From Sporobacter sp963663605 (GTDB lineage: Bacteria > Bacillota > Clostridia > Oscillospirales > Oscillospiraceae): a DNA stretch of 64,000 bases. The stretch covers positions 372,001 through 436,000 of the forward strand of contig CAXXVF010000002.1 in the NCBI GenBank assembly GCA_963663605.2, given 5' to 3'. Every line of letters begins with the position of its first letter. The first letter of the stretch is position 1. Below the pieces are notes generated by a model that saw nothing but the letters and a program-made list of their open reading frames with translations, was not told the origin of the DNA and made no database searches. The translations under genes and the position numbers were made by a program. Below, one piece after another: positions 25,215 to 33,391 of the stretch.

Positions 25215-25550
25215 TTATGCGAGTATCTGCCAAATATATAGCGGCGCCGTCAGCGTAAACACAAGGCAGGCAAACAAGATCGCCGGCGCCGTCCACTCGA
25301 ACTGACCTTGCTTGCGGTAATCAAAATACGCCGTACCTATTTTTGCGAAGAAAAATACGGCAAGAATGAGGTCTATTGCGGGGAATACCACGTTGTTCAC
25401 TACGGTCTTGATCTGCACGGAAGCGTCACTCCATGTGCCCTCGATAGCGCCGGCAACGTCGCCGGTTCCGGCCGCGAGAGCGTTTGTTCCGAGCAGCGCG
25501 GTTACAATCAGCGCCATGCTTAAAAAGATGACAAGTTTTTTATTGCTCAT
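25215..25550 (-). CDS. VirB2-like pilin/DUF3852-type membrane protein
   Basis: The 111-residue protein has a Sec signal (MSNKKLVIFLSMALIVTALL, then TNALAAG, cleavage likely near residue 27). Two further hydrophobic segments follow (AIDLILAVFFFAKIGTAYF and APAILFACLVFTLTAPLYI). The layout matches VirB2/TrbC-like subunits annotated as DUF3852 in Clostridia ICEs, which form the surface or channel part of the apparatus. It is separated from the TrbL-like gene by the sigma/anti-sigma cargo, which suggests that the cargo was inserted into an ancestral transfer operon. Confidence 0.7.
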   Translation of the reverse strand: MSNKKLVIFLSMALIVTALLGTNALAAGTGDVAGAIEGTWSDASVQIKTVVNNVVFPAIDLILAVFFFAKIGTAYFDYRKQGQFEWTAPAILFACLVFTLTAPLYIWQILA

Positions 25551-25574
25551 ATAAGCCGCCTTTCGTTAATGCTT

Positions 25575-25603
25575 CGAGGCCGCGGATTTTCTCCGCGGCC
25601 TCG
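25575..25603. repeat. 12-bp GC-rich stem-loop
   Basis: CGAGGCCGCGGA (25575-25586) pairs perfectly with its complement at 25592-25603 across a 5-nt loop. It lies between the SpoVG-like and VirB2-like genes. No T-tract follows on either strand, so it may be a processing or stabilising element rather than a terminator. Confidence 0.6.
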
Positions 25604-25625
25604 ATTGATAATTATTGCCGGTGCG

Positions 25626-26033
25626 CTACATCCTGCTCATTGCCGGCTGCCCCTGCTCCTGCTGAGGGCTTTGGCTTGGAGGCGCCTGCTGCTCGCCCGT
25701 TTTCTGAAGCTGCGAAAGCTCCTGTCGGTAAGCGTCGATAACCGCCTTATCAAATTCGGCTCTGGCCTCCTTGGTGCAGGGGAAGCAGATGTCTTTGTAG
25801 CCGTCCTTGACCTTGACGCTGGGCATGGACACGAACAGTCCGTTCGTACCCTCCATGACGCGGAAACCGCGCATGGCGAAGGCGCCGTTGATGTTCACAT
25901 TGGCCGCCGCCCTTTGTGTTCCGGAGGCTTTGAGATCATATATCCGCACATCGTACTTAATGGGATATCCGTTTTCCTGCGTCCGTTCTTCCGAAGCCTT
26001 GGGTGCCGCAGCGGGCTTTGCGTTTTTGCTCAT
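25626..26033 (-). CDS. SpoVG-like protein
   Basis: The 135-residue protein contains a SpoVG-type fold at about 24-103: IKYDVRIYDLKASGTQRAAA, then NINGAFAMRGFRVMEG, FVSMPSVKVKDGYKDICFP and AEFDKAVIDAY. The Gln/Pro-rich tail and Ala/Lys-rich head are low complexity. Chromosomal SpoVG binds nucleic acids and regulates cell division or sporulation genes. ICE-borne copies are common, and their role is unclear. It is followed by the stem-loop 25575-25603 and preceded by the DUF3849-like gene. Confidence 0.75.
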   Translation of the reverse strand: MSKNAKPAAAPKASEERTQENGYPIKYDVRIYDLKASGTQRAAANVNINGAFAMRGFRVMEGTNGLFVSMPSVKVKDGYKDICFPCTKEARAEFDKAVIDAYRQELSQLQKTGEQQAPPSQSPQQEQGQPAMSRM

Positions 26034-26057
26034 GTTTTGTCATTCCTTTCTTCGTCG

Positions 26058-26786
26058 TTATTGCATTTTCATTCCGTTCATTTGCTGCAGGCCGTTTTGC
26101 TGGGCGGTTAGCTGTTCCAGCTTTTCCCGCGCCCACTCGGGCAAATGCTCGTTTTTGAGTATGCCGACGAAATCGCTTCGATTCCACCGGGTTTTTTCGC
26201 CGTCCGAAAGGCAAGTCGCAAATACCGCTCTGCCGGAGCTGTCCGGATTACAGCCGAAGCCGCCCGTCGCCAGCCACAGCTGATTCTCACCGCTCCAGGC
26301 GCTCTCCTTGAGAATGTTAGGAGATAAGACAAGCACCTTCCCCTCGTAGTCCCGCTCCCTGGAATCCGCCTCGCACTGCCTGTGCTCAAACAGTCCCAGC
26401 GCGTCATACGCTCTCCGGGACTGATTAATAAAGCCGTCGAGGACGGCGGGGTGCGAGCCGACGACGATGTAGTGGTTATGCTCCTTATCGGGCGGGATAT
26501 AAGTGCCTTTCGCCCATACCTTGTTGGCGTCGCTGAACCTGCCGTCCCAATCGAGACGCTGAACCGTGTTGGCAAGAACGTGGTTGACGCGCTTGAAGCC
26601 GTATTCCTCAATGACTCTTTTTGCACAGTCGGCGTTAAGGTGCATACCGTCGAAGTTATTGCGAATCGCTTCCTCGATGGCTTCCTTACAGGCTTTATTC
26701 AGCCTGTAGCTCTCGCGCCATTCATGAATCTCGCCCAGCCGCCGCGCCAAGTCAGCCGAATACGGATAAAGGTATGCTTCATTCAT
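26058..26786 (-). CDS. DUF3849-like ICE protein
   Basis: The 242-residue protein starts at MNEAYLYPYSADLARRLGEI; this start overlaps the upstream gene by 8 nt. YLYPYSADLARRLGE with W...SYRLNKACKEAIEEAI and HYIVVGSHPAVLDGFINQSR is a pattern I associate with DUF3849 proteins of Clostridia conjugative elements. A Gln/Met-rich tail follows. No catalytic motif or membrane segment is visible. Function is unknown. Confidence 0.65.
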   Translation of the reverse strand: MNEAYLYPYSADLARRLGEIHEWRESYRLNKACKEAIEEAIRNNFDGMHLNADCAKRVIEEYGFKRVNHVLANTVQRLDWDGRFSDANKVWAKGTYIPPDKEHNHYIVVGSHPAVLDGFINQSRRAYDALGLFEHRQCEADSRERDYEGKVLVLSPNILKESAWSGENQLWLATGGFGCNPDSSGRAVFATCLSDGEKTRWNRSDFVGILKNEHLPEWAREKLEQLTAQQNGLQQMNGMKMQ

Positions 26787-27321
26787 CGCCCGTTTCCTCC
26801 AGCATAATTTGCTCGTCCAGCGCGGCGATGCACACGCCGTTCTCAATGAGCGCGGTCAATACCTGCGGTGGGAAATCGGTCACGTCGAACTGCCTCTCAG
26901 ATTCAATAACCACGATTTCGCCGTCACCGCCTGTGAAGGCCTCCAGCTTGGCGTCCTTGGGAATGCCAGCTTCTTCCAACAGATAATCGGGAAGTGTAAT
27001 TCCGACGCCTTCCAGAATGTCCCTGCACAGCTCACAGCCTTTTACGCATTCCGCGCGGTCAAGCTCACAGCCTTCGCCGCAGTTGTCGCAGAAGCCGGCT
27101 GTCCTTCCAAGCACTGTGGTTAGTTCTGCCGCCAGGTCGAGAAGGGAGGATATAAGGCGCACCTGCTCTTTAACCGTCGGCTTCTGCCTGCTCAGCACGA
27201 TTACGCCGTCCCTGGCTTGAAGGGCGAGCACCTCACTCTGATCGAAGCCGCAGATATCAAAAATGTCGCTCGGGATGCGCGTCACCTGACGCTTCATTGT
27301 CTCTTTCTGATTATTTTCCAC
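26779..27321 (-). CDS. AbrB/SpoVT-like protein with Cys-rich segment
   Basis: The 180-residue protein starts with a GTG at 27321 after AGGAG. The N-terminal part (RQVTRIPSDIFDICGFDQSE, then LALQARDGVIVLSRQ) resembles a swapped-hairpin AbrB DNA-binding domain. The middle contains a cysteine cluster (CDNCGEGC, then CVKGCELC) that could bind metal. A second hairpin-like part (LEAFTGGDGEIVVIESE) follows. It is probably a DNA-binding regulator of the ICE. The overlap with the DUF3849-like gene implies co-translation. Confidence 0.6.
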   Translation of the reverse strand: MENNQKETMKRQVTRIPSDIFDICGFDQSEVLALQARDGVIVLSRQKPTVKEQVRLISSLLDLAAELTTVLGRTAGFCDNCGEGCELDRAECVKGCELCRDILEGVGITLPDYLLEEAGIPKDAKLEAFTGGDGEIVVIESERQFDVTDFPPQVLTALIENGVCIAALDEQIMLEETGDE

Positions 27322-27324
27322 AAA

Positions 27325-28218
27325 TTATTCCTCCTGATAATAATTGATGAGCGGCGCCGGTGTTGCGGCCAGCACAAGCTCGTTGCCGCTGGTTATATCG
27401 AACAAACTCATCTGGGCGGGATTACGCCTGCTCCGCTCGCGCATATCGTAGTTGGCGATGAGCAGCTCGGAAAACTGCGCCCCGTTATCGTAGCGCTGCT
27501 TGATGTTATTCAAGCGGGTATGCGTTTCCATTTGAATGCCGGGCGCGTCGTAAAGCTCGCGTATAAAGGCGCAGTCGTTGTACGAAAGCAGAAATTTTCC
27601 CTCTATGCGCATCAGAATGTCCCGCAGCCGAAGGTGGTCAGCGGCAGTAAAGCCGTTTTCGCCGATGTTCATGTAATAGCCCTCCGTTTCAAAATACGGC
27701 GGATCAAGATAGAAAAAGCTCATCGGGCGGTCGTACTGCCTGATGAGCTTTTCAAAATCCTTATTATCAATTACCACCTTAGACAGCCGATTGTGCGCCT
27801 GGTCAAAAAGCGGGAAATTCGAGCTCATATCGTGCGGCTGGCTGCCGAAGCTGGTCAGCCCCGAAGCGTAGCTGTAACGGATAAGCTGATAAAACCATGC
27901 GGCCCGCTCCACGGGATCGGCGGGGTAAATGTTGATTAGCGTGTCCTTCATGCGGTTGAATTCCGAACGGGAGTTCAGTGCGTATTTCAATGAGCTTTTG
28001 AGTTCTTCAGGATATTCCTTAACGCATCTGTACAGGTTGACCAGCAGCTCATTGAAGTCGTTAAATACCTCGAAATCCTTGCCGGGGTTTTTGTGAAAGA
28101 GCACCCAGCCCGCGCCGCCGAAGACCTCGATATACCGCTCGTATTCAACGGGAAAGAGCGTCACAATCAGATCCCGCAGCGCCATTTTCCCGCCGATCCA
28201 GGACATAAAGCTATTCAT
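27325..28218 (-). CDS. DNA adenine methylase (Dam/D12 class)
   Basis: The 297-residue protein would methylate adenine N6. The N-terminal SAM motif is MSWIGGKMALRDLIVTLFP followed by YIEVFGGAGWVLFHK. Motif IV is SFFYLDPPYFETEGYY with the DPPY signature, and the family's ERAAWFYQLIRYSY segment is also present. No partner restriction gene is next to it. In an ICE it may protect entering DNA or mimic host modification. It lies upstream of the AbrB-like gene (3-nt gap) in the minus-strand operon. Confidence 0.9.
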   Translation of the reverse strand: MNSFMSWIGGKMALRDLIVTLFPVEYERYIEVFGGAGWVLFHKNPGKDFEVFNDFNELLVNLYRCVKEYPEELKSSLKYALNSRSEFNRMKDTLINIYPADPVERAAWFYQLIRYSYASGLTSFGSQPHDMSSNFPLFDQAHNRLSKVVIDNKDFEKLIRQYDRPMSFFYLDPPYFETEGYYMNIGENGFTAADHLRLRDILMRIEGKFLLSYNDCAFIRELYDAPGIQMETHTRLNNIKQRYDNGAQFSELLIANYDMRERSRRNPAQMSLFDITSGNELVLAATPAPLINYYQEE

Positions 28219-28302
28219 TTATCACCACCTCCCCCGGTAGCGGGAGCGTGCTTCGGCTATATTTTTTAATCATGGAAGACCTCCTGTTACGGACGTTTTC
28301 CC

Positions 28303-28351
28303 GAAAAAAGAAAAACAGGGCCGCTTATCCCTTTCGGAAAAACGGCCCTGT
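28303..28351 (-). terminator. intrinsic terminator between surface-protein and methylase genes
   Basis: On the minus strand, ACAGGGCCG pairs with CGGCCCTGT (28315-28323 with 28343-28351), followed by TTTTTCTTTTTT. It lies downstream of the surface-protein gene (28405-29880) and upstream of the Dam gene, within a run of genes on the same strand. Confidence 0.75.
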
Positions 28352-28404
28352 CTGTTATGGTTTTTCAAACAGCGGCAGGTTTCCCCGCCGCCGCGCCTTA
28401 TTAA

Positions 28405-29880
28405 TTACGAATCGCCCGTGGCGTCATCCTGATACATACTGCCGTCTATGGTCACGGCAGAGGTTCTCGTCTCTGTCAGGTACACAGCATGTCCGCTAAG
28501 TGCTGTCGCCTGCGGGTCAAGCGCTCTGACGGTGAAGGTAATGGTGTATGTGCCGTCCGGAGTTTCGACAGGAATGTAGATTTTTCTCGCTTCTGTCACG
28601 CTATCTGAATTGACGGGGAACTGCCATGTGCCGCCGGCATTTTGGAGTGATACGGTTTTTGTGTCGGTGAAATTATAGCTTGCCGTCACCGTAACGTCCT
28701 CAACATGTGCAGCGGTCACGGGAAGGCTGACTGTTATGCCGTATCCGCTCTTGGTCGCGTTGCCGGATTTTAGGGTCCCGGAGCCGCCGTCACCGAGCGT
28801 GGGTGTTCCGGCGCTCAGAGATGCGGAGGTGGCAAACTCGGCACTTATGGTGTGCGCTGAGGTTATGTTACTGAAGGTGTAGCTTGATACCGCGCCGACA
28901 GACACGCCGTCCACTTTAACATCCGCAAGCCTGTACCCGTTGTCCGGTGTGATGGTGAAGGCTTTGCTGCCGCCCTTGGCGACGCTTTGGCTGCCGGAGG
29001 GAGATATGCTTCCGCCAGTTCCCGCGCTTGCTGAGATTGTGTAGGTTGGGGTGATGTCAACGGTAAAATAACCACCGCTGGAGTCGCCGCCGGAAGAGTC
29101 GTCGCCATAATAATAGCCGCCGTCCTCGGCGGTACTTGAATCGCCCGAATAGTTATATGTTGTGCGAACAGTCTGAGCATCATCGTGAGCGGCGGACATG
29201 GCCGTCTTCGCGGCTTCCGCCGCCACTGTATTCCCACTCGCTATTGCAACGTCGTACTGAGTTTTTGCAAAATCATAATCTGTCTTTGCATCTTCAAGAT
29301 CGGTCTGTAATTGCGCGGCTTGGCTGTCAGTTAAGCCCAATAGTTGCTGTGCAACGGCAACCTCGTTTTCCGCCGAGGTCGTGGCGTTTGTATCGCCGTA
29401 ATCGCCGGACGCTGTAACGGCTGAGGCGGCATTGTTGTAAGAGGTTGTGAGTCCTGCGTTTGTGCCACCGCTTGACATGTACGCATTAATGGACGAGCTT
29501 GTGTATGAGGTGGAAGAAACAGAAGATGCGCTCCCGCTACTGGTTTCCGTACTGTATGTCGCTGTATTGGTCTTGCCATTTGAGGAGCCAGACGACGTAG
29601 TGGTGCCGGAGGAGTTGGATATCGTCCATGTTCCGGCGGAGGAGTTATAGCTGGTCGAACCGGACGAACCCGCAAGCCCGGTGGCCAGCGACTGGTTCGC
29701 CTGATGGAGCGTGCTCATGGTAGCGGTGTCGCCTGCGTTATACGCCACCCACCACGCGGAGCTGTTCGCCGCCATTTGATTCTGTATTGAACTGTTTGAG
29801 GCGGCAAATGCCGAAAAAGAAAGCACGGCGATCATCAGGATCACCGTGCAGAGAAACGTTATTGACTTTAGTTTTTTCAT
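28405..29880 (-). CDS. secreted Ser/Thr-rich surface protein with InlB-type repeat
   Basis: The 491-residue protein has a Sec signal (MKKLKSITFLCTVILMIAVL, then SFSAFAAS). A long Ser/Thr/Gly-rich region follows (about 28-270, including SSSGTTTSSGSS). About residues 280-350 contain a divergent InlB B-repeat-like domain (ISASAGTGGSISPSGSQSVA, then AFTITPDNGYRLADVKVDG). A beta-sandwich-like C-terminus completes it. There is no LPxTG or other obvious wall anchor, so it may be released or held non-covalently. It is placed beside the Tad locus, suggesting a role in contact between cells. Function is inferred. Confidence 0.7.
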   Translation of the reverse strand: MKKLKSITFLCTVILMIAVLSFSAFAASNSSIQNQMAANSSAWWVAYNAGDTATMSTLHQANQSLATGLAGSSGSTSYNSSAGTWTISNSSGTTTSSGSSNGKTNTATYSTETSSGSASSVSSTSYTSSSINAYMSSGGTNAGLTTSYNNAASAVTASGDYGDTNATTSAENEVAVAQQLLGLTDSQAAQLQTDLEDAKTDYDFAKTQYDVAIASGNTVAAEAAKTAMSAAHDDAQTVRTTYNYSGDSSTAEDGGYYYGDDSSGGDSSGGYFTVDITPTYTISASAGTGGSISPSGSQSVAKGGSKAFTITPDNGYRLADVKVDGVSVGAVSSYTFSNITSAHTISAEFATSASLSAGTPTLGDGGSGTLKSGNATKSGYGITVSLPVTAAHVEDVTVTASYNFTDTKTVSLQNAGGTWQFPVNSDSVTEARKIYIPVETPDGTYTITFTVRALDPQATALSGHAVYLTETRTSAVTIDGSMYQDDATGDS

Positions 29881-29899
29881 TTAGTACCTACCTCCATAA

Positions 29900-30940
29900 T
29901 CATTTGTACTGGCTGGCAAGGGGCATGATGGCCTTAATGTTGACGTAATAATTTGCCTGAGTATTCATGTGAATATCAACGGCAATATAAACGGTCTCAC
30001 CTCTTTGAAGCTGCGTGAAACCATACTTGGTCGCCATCGCTATTTCATCACCGGGAAGCGGCGCGGTATTTGTACTGCATGTCATAGCAATGATACCACG
30101 TACTGTCGTCGTAATAACACTTACATTATCTTCTTGATAAATGCAGGATGAGTCCGTTATAAACTCGAAGCTGATATTATCCGAGGTATAGGCAACCTCG
30201 GCTTTCGCTTCCTGAACAACAAGGTCAAAGAACTCATCGTTAGTTGTATCTTCTAAAACCCTATCAATTGCTTTAAATGGATAAACCGATATTCTGCTGA
30301 TACAATTGTACAGATGCTCTCGGGCGTTGGCATAGCCGAACTCGCCGTTAAAGCTCTCGCGGTCGGCGCCGTAGAAATACTCCAGATCCTCAGCGGTCTT
30401 TTTTTCCTTTGCCGTTTCATAAGAGACGGCGGCCTTGCTCTGCGTATAATCGTATGCTCTTAATGTCGCAATCTGCTCCGCAGTCAGGACATCGGAATGT
30501 ATTCCGACAACCCTGTAGACGTCCGAGTAGTCCACATATGCGCCAAGAGCCTCGGCTACAAACCTGATCGGCACATAGGTGCGACTCTCGCGTATGATCG
30601 CCGCCGTGTCCATAGTCACGGTCGTTGTCTCACCGTTTTGCGTAACCTCGAAGTCGGCATCGCCTATGCTGATTGCAACGGATATACCATCTCTCTTTAT
30701 TGTCGCCGTCTTAGTATCGTTATCCCAGCTCACGTCCGCGCCGAGCTGCTCGGTGGAGAATCGGACGGGTATCATTGTACGGTTATTCGCGTCGACAAAC
30801 GGCTGCGCGTCAGGAAAGTCCACTGTGTAGCCGTTGACACGCACGCTGAGCTCAGTGCTTTCTGCCGCCGAGGCTCCGGTCACGCAGAACGCGCTGAGCA
30901 TGAGCGCAAGGGCGATTATCAGTGATATTTTTTTCTTCAT
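29900..30940 (-). CDS. secreted protein with copper-amine-oxidase-like (stalk) domain
   Basis: The 346-residue protein starts at MKKKISLIIALALMLSAFCV (signal peptide, cleavage near GASAAES) after GGAGGTCATT. Residues about 30-155 form a copper amine oxidase N-terminal-like domain with the duplicated signature RTMIPVRFSTEQLGADVSW and RTYVPIRFVAEALGAYVDY. This domain usually mediates surface attachment, not amine oxidation. The C-terminal part (about 160-346) has no clear family. It sits between the surface protein and the Tad prepilin peptidase, so it is probably exported with this gene group. Confidence 0.8.
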   Translation of the reverse strand: MKKKISLIIALALMLSAFCVTGASAAESTELSVRVNGYTVDFPDAQPFVDANNRTMIPVRFSTEQLGADVSWDNDTKTATIKRDGISVAISIGDADFEVTQNGETTTVTMDTAAIIRESRTYVPIRFVAEALGAYVDYSDVYRVVGIHSDVLTAEQIATLRAYDYTQSKAAVSYETAKEKKTAEDLEYFYGADRESFNGEFGYANAREHLYNCISRISVYPFKAIDRVLEDTTNDEFFDLVVQEAKAEVAYTSDNISFEFITDSSCIYQEDNVSVITTTVRGIIAMTCSTNTAPLPGDEIAMATKYGFTQLQRGETVYIAVDIHMNTQANYYVNIKAIMPLASQYK

Positions 30941-30959
30941 AATGACCTCCAGTTTGTTA

Positions 30960-31382
30960 TTAAGCCGCGAGAAGCGCAAGCGCTTTGACGGCGATGTATG
31001 CCGGGGCGATGTAGGCACACAGGGGTATACCCCGGCTGATGGATTTTCTTTGGATAGCTCCGCATATTATCGCGCCGGCAAGCGCGAGGAAAAGGATTGC
31101 CGCCAGCTCCGTCAGCCCGCACGCGAAGCCAAGACCGCACAGCAGCTTGAAGTCGCCTCCCGCGAGCCTGCTTTTTGAAATTTTTGCCGCCGCTATCAGC
31201 AGCACCGCAGGGATTACCAAACACATTATACCGTATGGTACGGAAAAGCCTACTAAAATTCCTGAAAAAATCAGAATAATATGAACGAAATTAGGTATCT
31301 CACGCCGTGTATAATCGACAACGCCGCCATAAATCAAGGCGGCGGCGCAGAGGATTACGGCTATTGTGTTCACCATCGTCAT
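30960..31382 (-). CDS. prepilin peptidase, TadV/CpaA-like (A24)
   Basis: The 140-residue polytopic protein has four to five membrane segments. It carries the two aspartates of A24 peptidases in GGVVDYTRREIPN and AGGDFKLLCGLGFACG. TadV-type enzymes cleave the leader of Flp-type pilins and pseudopilins. The short size (no N-methylation domain) is typical for the Tad system. Its ATGA start overlaps the stop of the TadE-like gene, so it belongs to the same operon. Confidence 0.85.
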   Translation of the reverse strand: MTMVNTIAVILCAAALIYGGVVDYTRREIPNFVHIILIFSGILVGFSVPYGIMCLVIPAVLLIAAAKISKSRLAGGDFKLLCGLGFACGLTELAAILFLALAGAIICGAIQRKSISRGIPLCAYIAPAYIAVKALALLAA

Positions 31383-31807
31383 ATTACCCTGTAGTTGGTG
31401 GCTTTCACCGTAAAGTCAAAGGTCAGGTCGTCGAAGCCGTACTGCTGAAATATGGTGGAGAAGGTGACCGTACCCGTGGCGGTGAGGGAGGGCGTCGATT
31501 CTGTTCCTTCGATTGAGGTGATTGTTACGGAATACCCGTCCGGCATGTCGCTGGCGATGAAGCCACGGAAGTCTTCCATAGCTCCCTGCACGTCCAGCCG
31601 CAGGATATTGTCCGCCCGGTATTCGTCCTGTATGTTTGCTTCAACGGCGCTGTTACAGCTTCTCTGCAAGATGGTTTCCGCCGCGTAGTAGCGCTCGAAC
31701 GTCGCCCCGGTCTCCATGACCAGAAAGGCTGCGACAAGCAGGAAAAACACCAGCCCGATAAAGATTACGGACAGGCCGCCCGACCTGTCCCTCAGCAGCT
31801 TTTTCAT
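31379..31807 (-). CDS. TadE-like pseudopilin
   Basis: The 142-residue protein begins with a basic patch (MKKLLRDRSGG), then a hydrophobic helix (LSVIFIGLVFFLLVAAFLVM, about 12-32) and a soluble beta-rich domain (YSVTITSIEGTESTPSLTAT). This is the layout of TadE/TadF/TadG minor pseudopilins. The likely processing site is after the SGG. It is followed by the peptidase (4-nt overlap) and preceded by the DUF4320-like gene (4-nt overlap). Confidence 0.7.
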   Translation of the reverse strand: MKKLLRDRSGGLSVIFIGLVFFLLVAAFLVMETGATFERYYAAETILQRSCNSAVEANIQDEYRADNILRLDVQGAMEDFRGFIASDMPDGYSVTITSIEGTESTPSLTATGTVTFSTIFQQYGFDDLTFDFTVKATNYRVI

Positions 31808-32244
31808 TCCTTGTGATACACCTCGCTCATTCCGGCCACCTTCACCTCGATTGGCAGGACGATTTGAATCGGACTTTCGCCAAACCGCAGGATGGTGATC
31901 CTGTAGCTTGCCGTCAGCGTTACGTTAAACGCCTGCCGGAGCTGGATTTTGTTGCCTGAGAGGTACACAGCGTCAACCTGAACATCAATGTCCTCTAAGC
32001 TGTCATTTGACATACCGTTTATGATATTCATGGTTTCTGTCTCGTCGTATAGTCCGGTAACCTCAATGCTGCGCACGACCCTGCGGCAAAGGTAGCTCGC
32101 GTTGTAGTATTGCATGATGTATATCATGCTCGATATGAGCGCCAAAAAGATTAAGACGAGCATGGCGGTCGTAAGCAGAAATGATACCGCTTCATCGCCT
32201 TTCTTGTCGCGCAGCAGACTCCTTATCTTGCCTAAAAACGCCAT
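31804..32244 (-). CDS. DUF4320/TadE-like pseudopilin
   Basis: The 146-residue protein starts MAFLGKIRSLLRDKKGDEAV, followed by a membrane helix (SFLLTTAMLVLIFLALISSM, about 21-40). The KKGDEAVSF segment resembles the class III leader G/xxxxE-F processing site. The remaining domain (NGMSNDSLEDIDVQVDAVYL, ILRFGESPIQIVLPIEV) is soluble. I recognise it as DUF4320-like, a family found in Tad-like loci of Clostridia. It is probably a minor pilin subunit. Confidence 0.7.
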   Translation of the reverse strand: MAFLGKIRSLLRDKKGDEAVSFLLTTAMLVLIFLALISSMIYIMQYYNASYLCRRVVRSIEVTGLYDETETMNIINGMSNDSLEDIDVQVDAVYLSGNKIQLRQAFNVTLTASYRITILRFGESPIQIVLPIEVKVAGMSEVYHKE

Positions 32245-32258
32245 GCTGTACTACCCCC

Positions 32259-32486
32259 TTACCAGTTGGCGTTGAGCTTCTGCTCCATACCGTTGAAGAT
32301 GTTCTGGAAGAAGCCGGGGAAAAAGGAATTGACCGCGAGGATAAGCAGCCCGATAATGACAACAGCGAGAATAATGCCGCCAATCGTATTGACCGCAAGC
32401 TCGCCCCTGTTGTCGCCGAGCAGCGACGCCGCCCTGACTGTGACGCTTCTTACCTTTTCTGTGATTGTCTTTACGATTTTTTTCAT
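32259..32486 (-). CDS. Flp-type pilin (DUF6133-like)
   Basis: The 75-residue protein has a charged leader (MKKIVKTITEKVRSVTVRAA), a potential processing site near DNRGELAVN, and one hydrophobic helix (TIGGIILAVVIIGLLILAVN, about 39-58), then a short tail. Size and layout match Flp-like major pilins; Clostridia copies are annotated DUF6133. Cleavage would be by the TadV-like peptidase (30960-31382). It follows the TadC-like gene after 14 nt. Confidence 0.75.
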   Translation of the reverse strand: MKKIVKTITEKVRSVTVRAASLLGDNRGELAVNTIGGIILAVVIIGLLILAVNSFFPGFFQNIFNGMEQKLNANW

Positions 32487-32500
32487 GTTTTTTCTCCTTT

Positions 32501-33379
32501 TTAATATAGATTTTGGAAATTATTGATAACGTACACGACGAGGACATACATAACGATGGCGACGCAGACGGCGACGGCGGGCATAAACGTCCCGCGCATT
32601 TTCGCCGGTCTGAGCGACAGTTCCTTCCTGATACCCTCTCTGGCCTGACGCGCCATGTCGTCAGCTATATACTCAAGCGCCGCCGTCTGGTCTATTCCCA
32701 GGCTCATATCCCGGAGCGCGCCGCATAGGCGGAACGCCTCCGAGGTGCCGAGGCTGCTTTCAAAATGAAGCAGCGCGGACTGGGTGTTGCCCGCCTTCAT
32801 CTCCGCGACGAGAATATCAAGCTCTCCGCCCAGCTCCGCTCCCGCAACCCTTCTGTACGAGACTATCGCGTTTAGCAGGTCGCGGTCGCTTTGCAGGCTT
32901 CGGCTGAGAGTTCGGATAAATCGGGGCATTTCCCGCGCGATAAGCTGCTCCTGCTTTTTGACCCTTTCGCCAAGGGAGCTGTGCTGCTTCAGAAGGGCGT
33001 AGGCCGTCAGCAGGAACGCCAGCAGGACGCCGAAATAAAAGTGAAAAAGGGCGCACACCACTGTTAGGCAGACCCCGGCGGCGATAAGCAGATATATTTG
33101 CGCCGTATACTCCCGCGGAGTGATAGAAAGCCCCGCCTTGGAAAGCCTCCTGTTCAGCCTCAGGGCGGCGCTTTCATCCAGATAGACCATCCTTGAAATA
33201 CGGGACAACAAGCTTTTAGCAAAGGCTGTTTTCCAGATATCCAGGCGCCTGCGCTGCCATTTAGACATTTTTTTGAGCGTGTTTCGCCCTATAAACGAAT
33301 GCCCCCGCGTTATGCAAAGGCTGTTCGCCGCATAAAACACGAGGGCAAGGATCAGTACTAAAGTCAGTATAATCAGCAT
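32501..33379 (-). CDS. tadC: TadC-like type II/IVc secretion F protein
   Basis: The 292-residue protein has N-terminal and central hydrophobic segments and a C-terminal pair (VCVAIVMYVLVVYVINNF). Cytoplasmic parts include GERVKKQEQLIAREMPRFIR, typical of T2SSF/TadC. Two such F-domain proteins (TadB and TadC) form the inner-membrane platform of the Tad pilus. The ATG follows AAGGGAG. It is 12 nt from the TadB-like gene. Confidence 0.8.
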   Translation of the reverse strand: MLIILTLVLILALVFYAANSLCITRGHSFIGRNTLKKMSKWQRRRLDIWKTAFAKSLLSRISRMVYLDESAALRLNRRLSKAGLSITPREYTAQIYLLIAAGVCLTVVCALFHFYFGVLLAFLLTAYALLKQHSSLGERVKKQEQLIAREMPRFIRTLSRSLQSDRDLLNAIVSYRRVAGAELGGELDILVAEMKAGNTQSALLHFESSLGTSEAFRLCGALRDMSLGIDQTAALEYIADDMARQAREGIRKELSLRPAKMRGTFMPAVAVCVAIVMYVLVVYVINNFQNLY

Positions 33380-33391
33380 GGTTTTTCTCCC

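Noticed and set aside
25575..25603. Intrinsic terminator
   Set aside because: Strong stem but no T-tract on either strand, so listed as a hairpin only.
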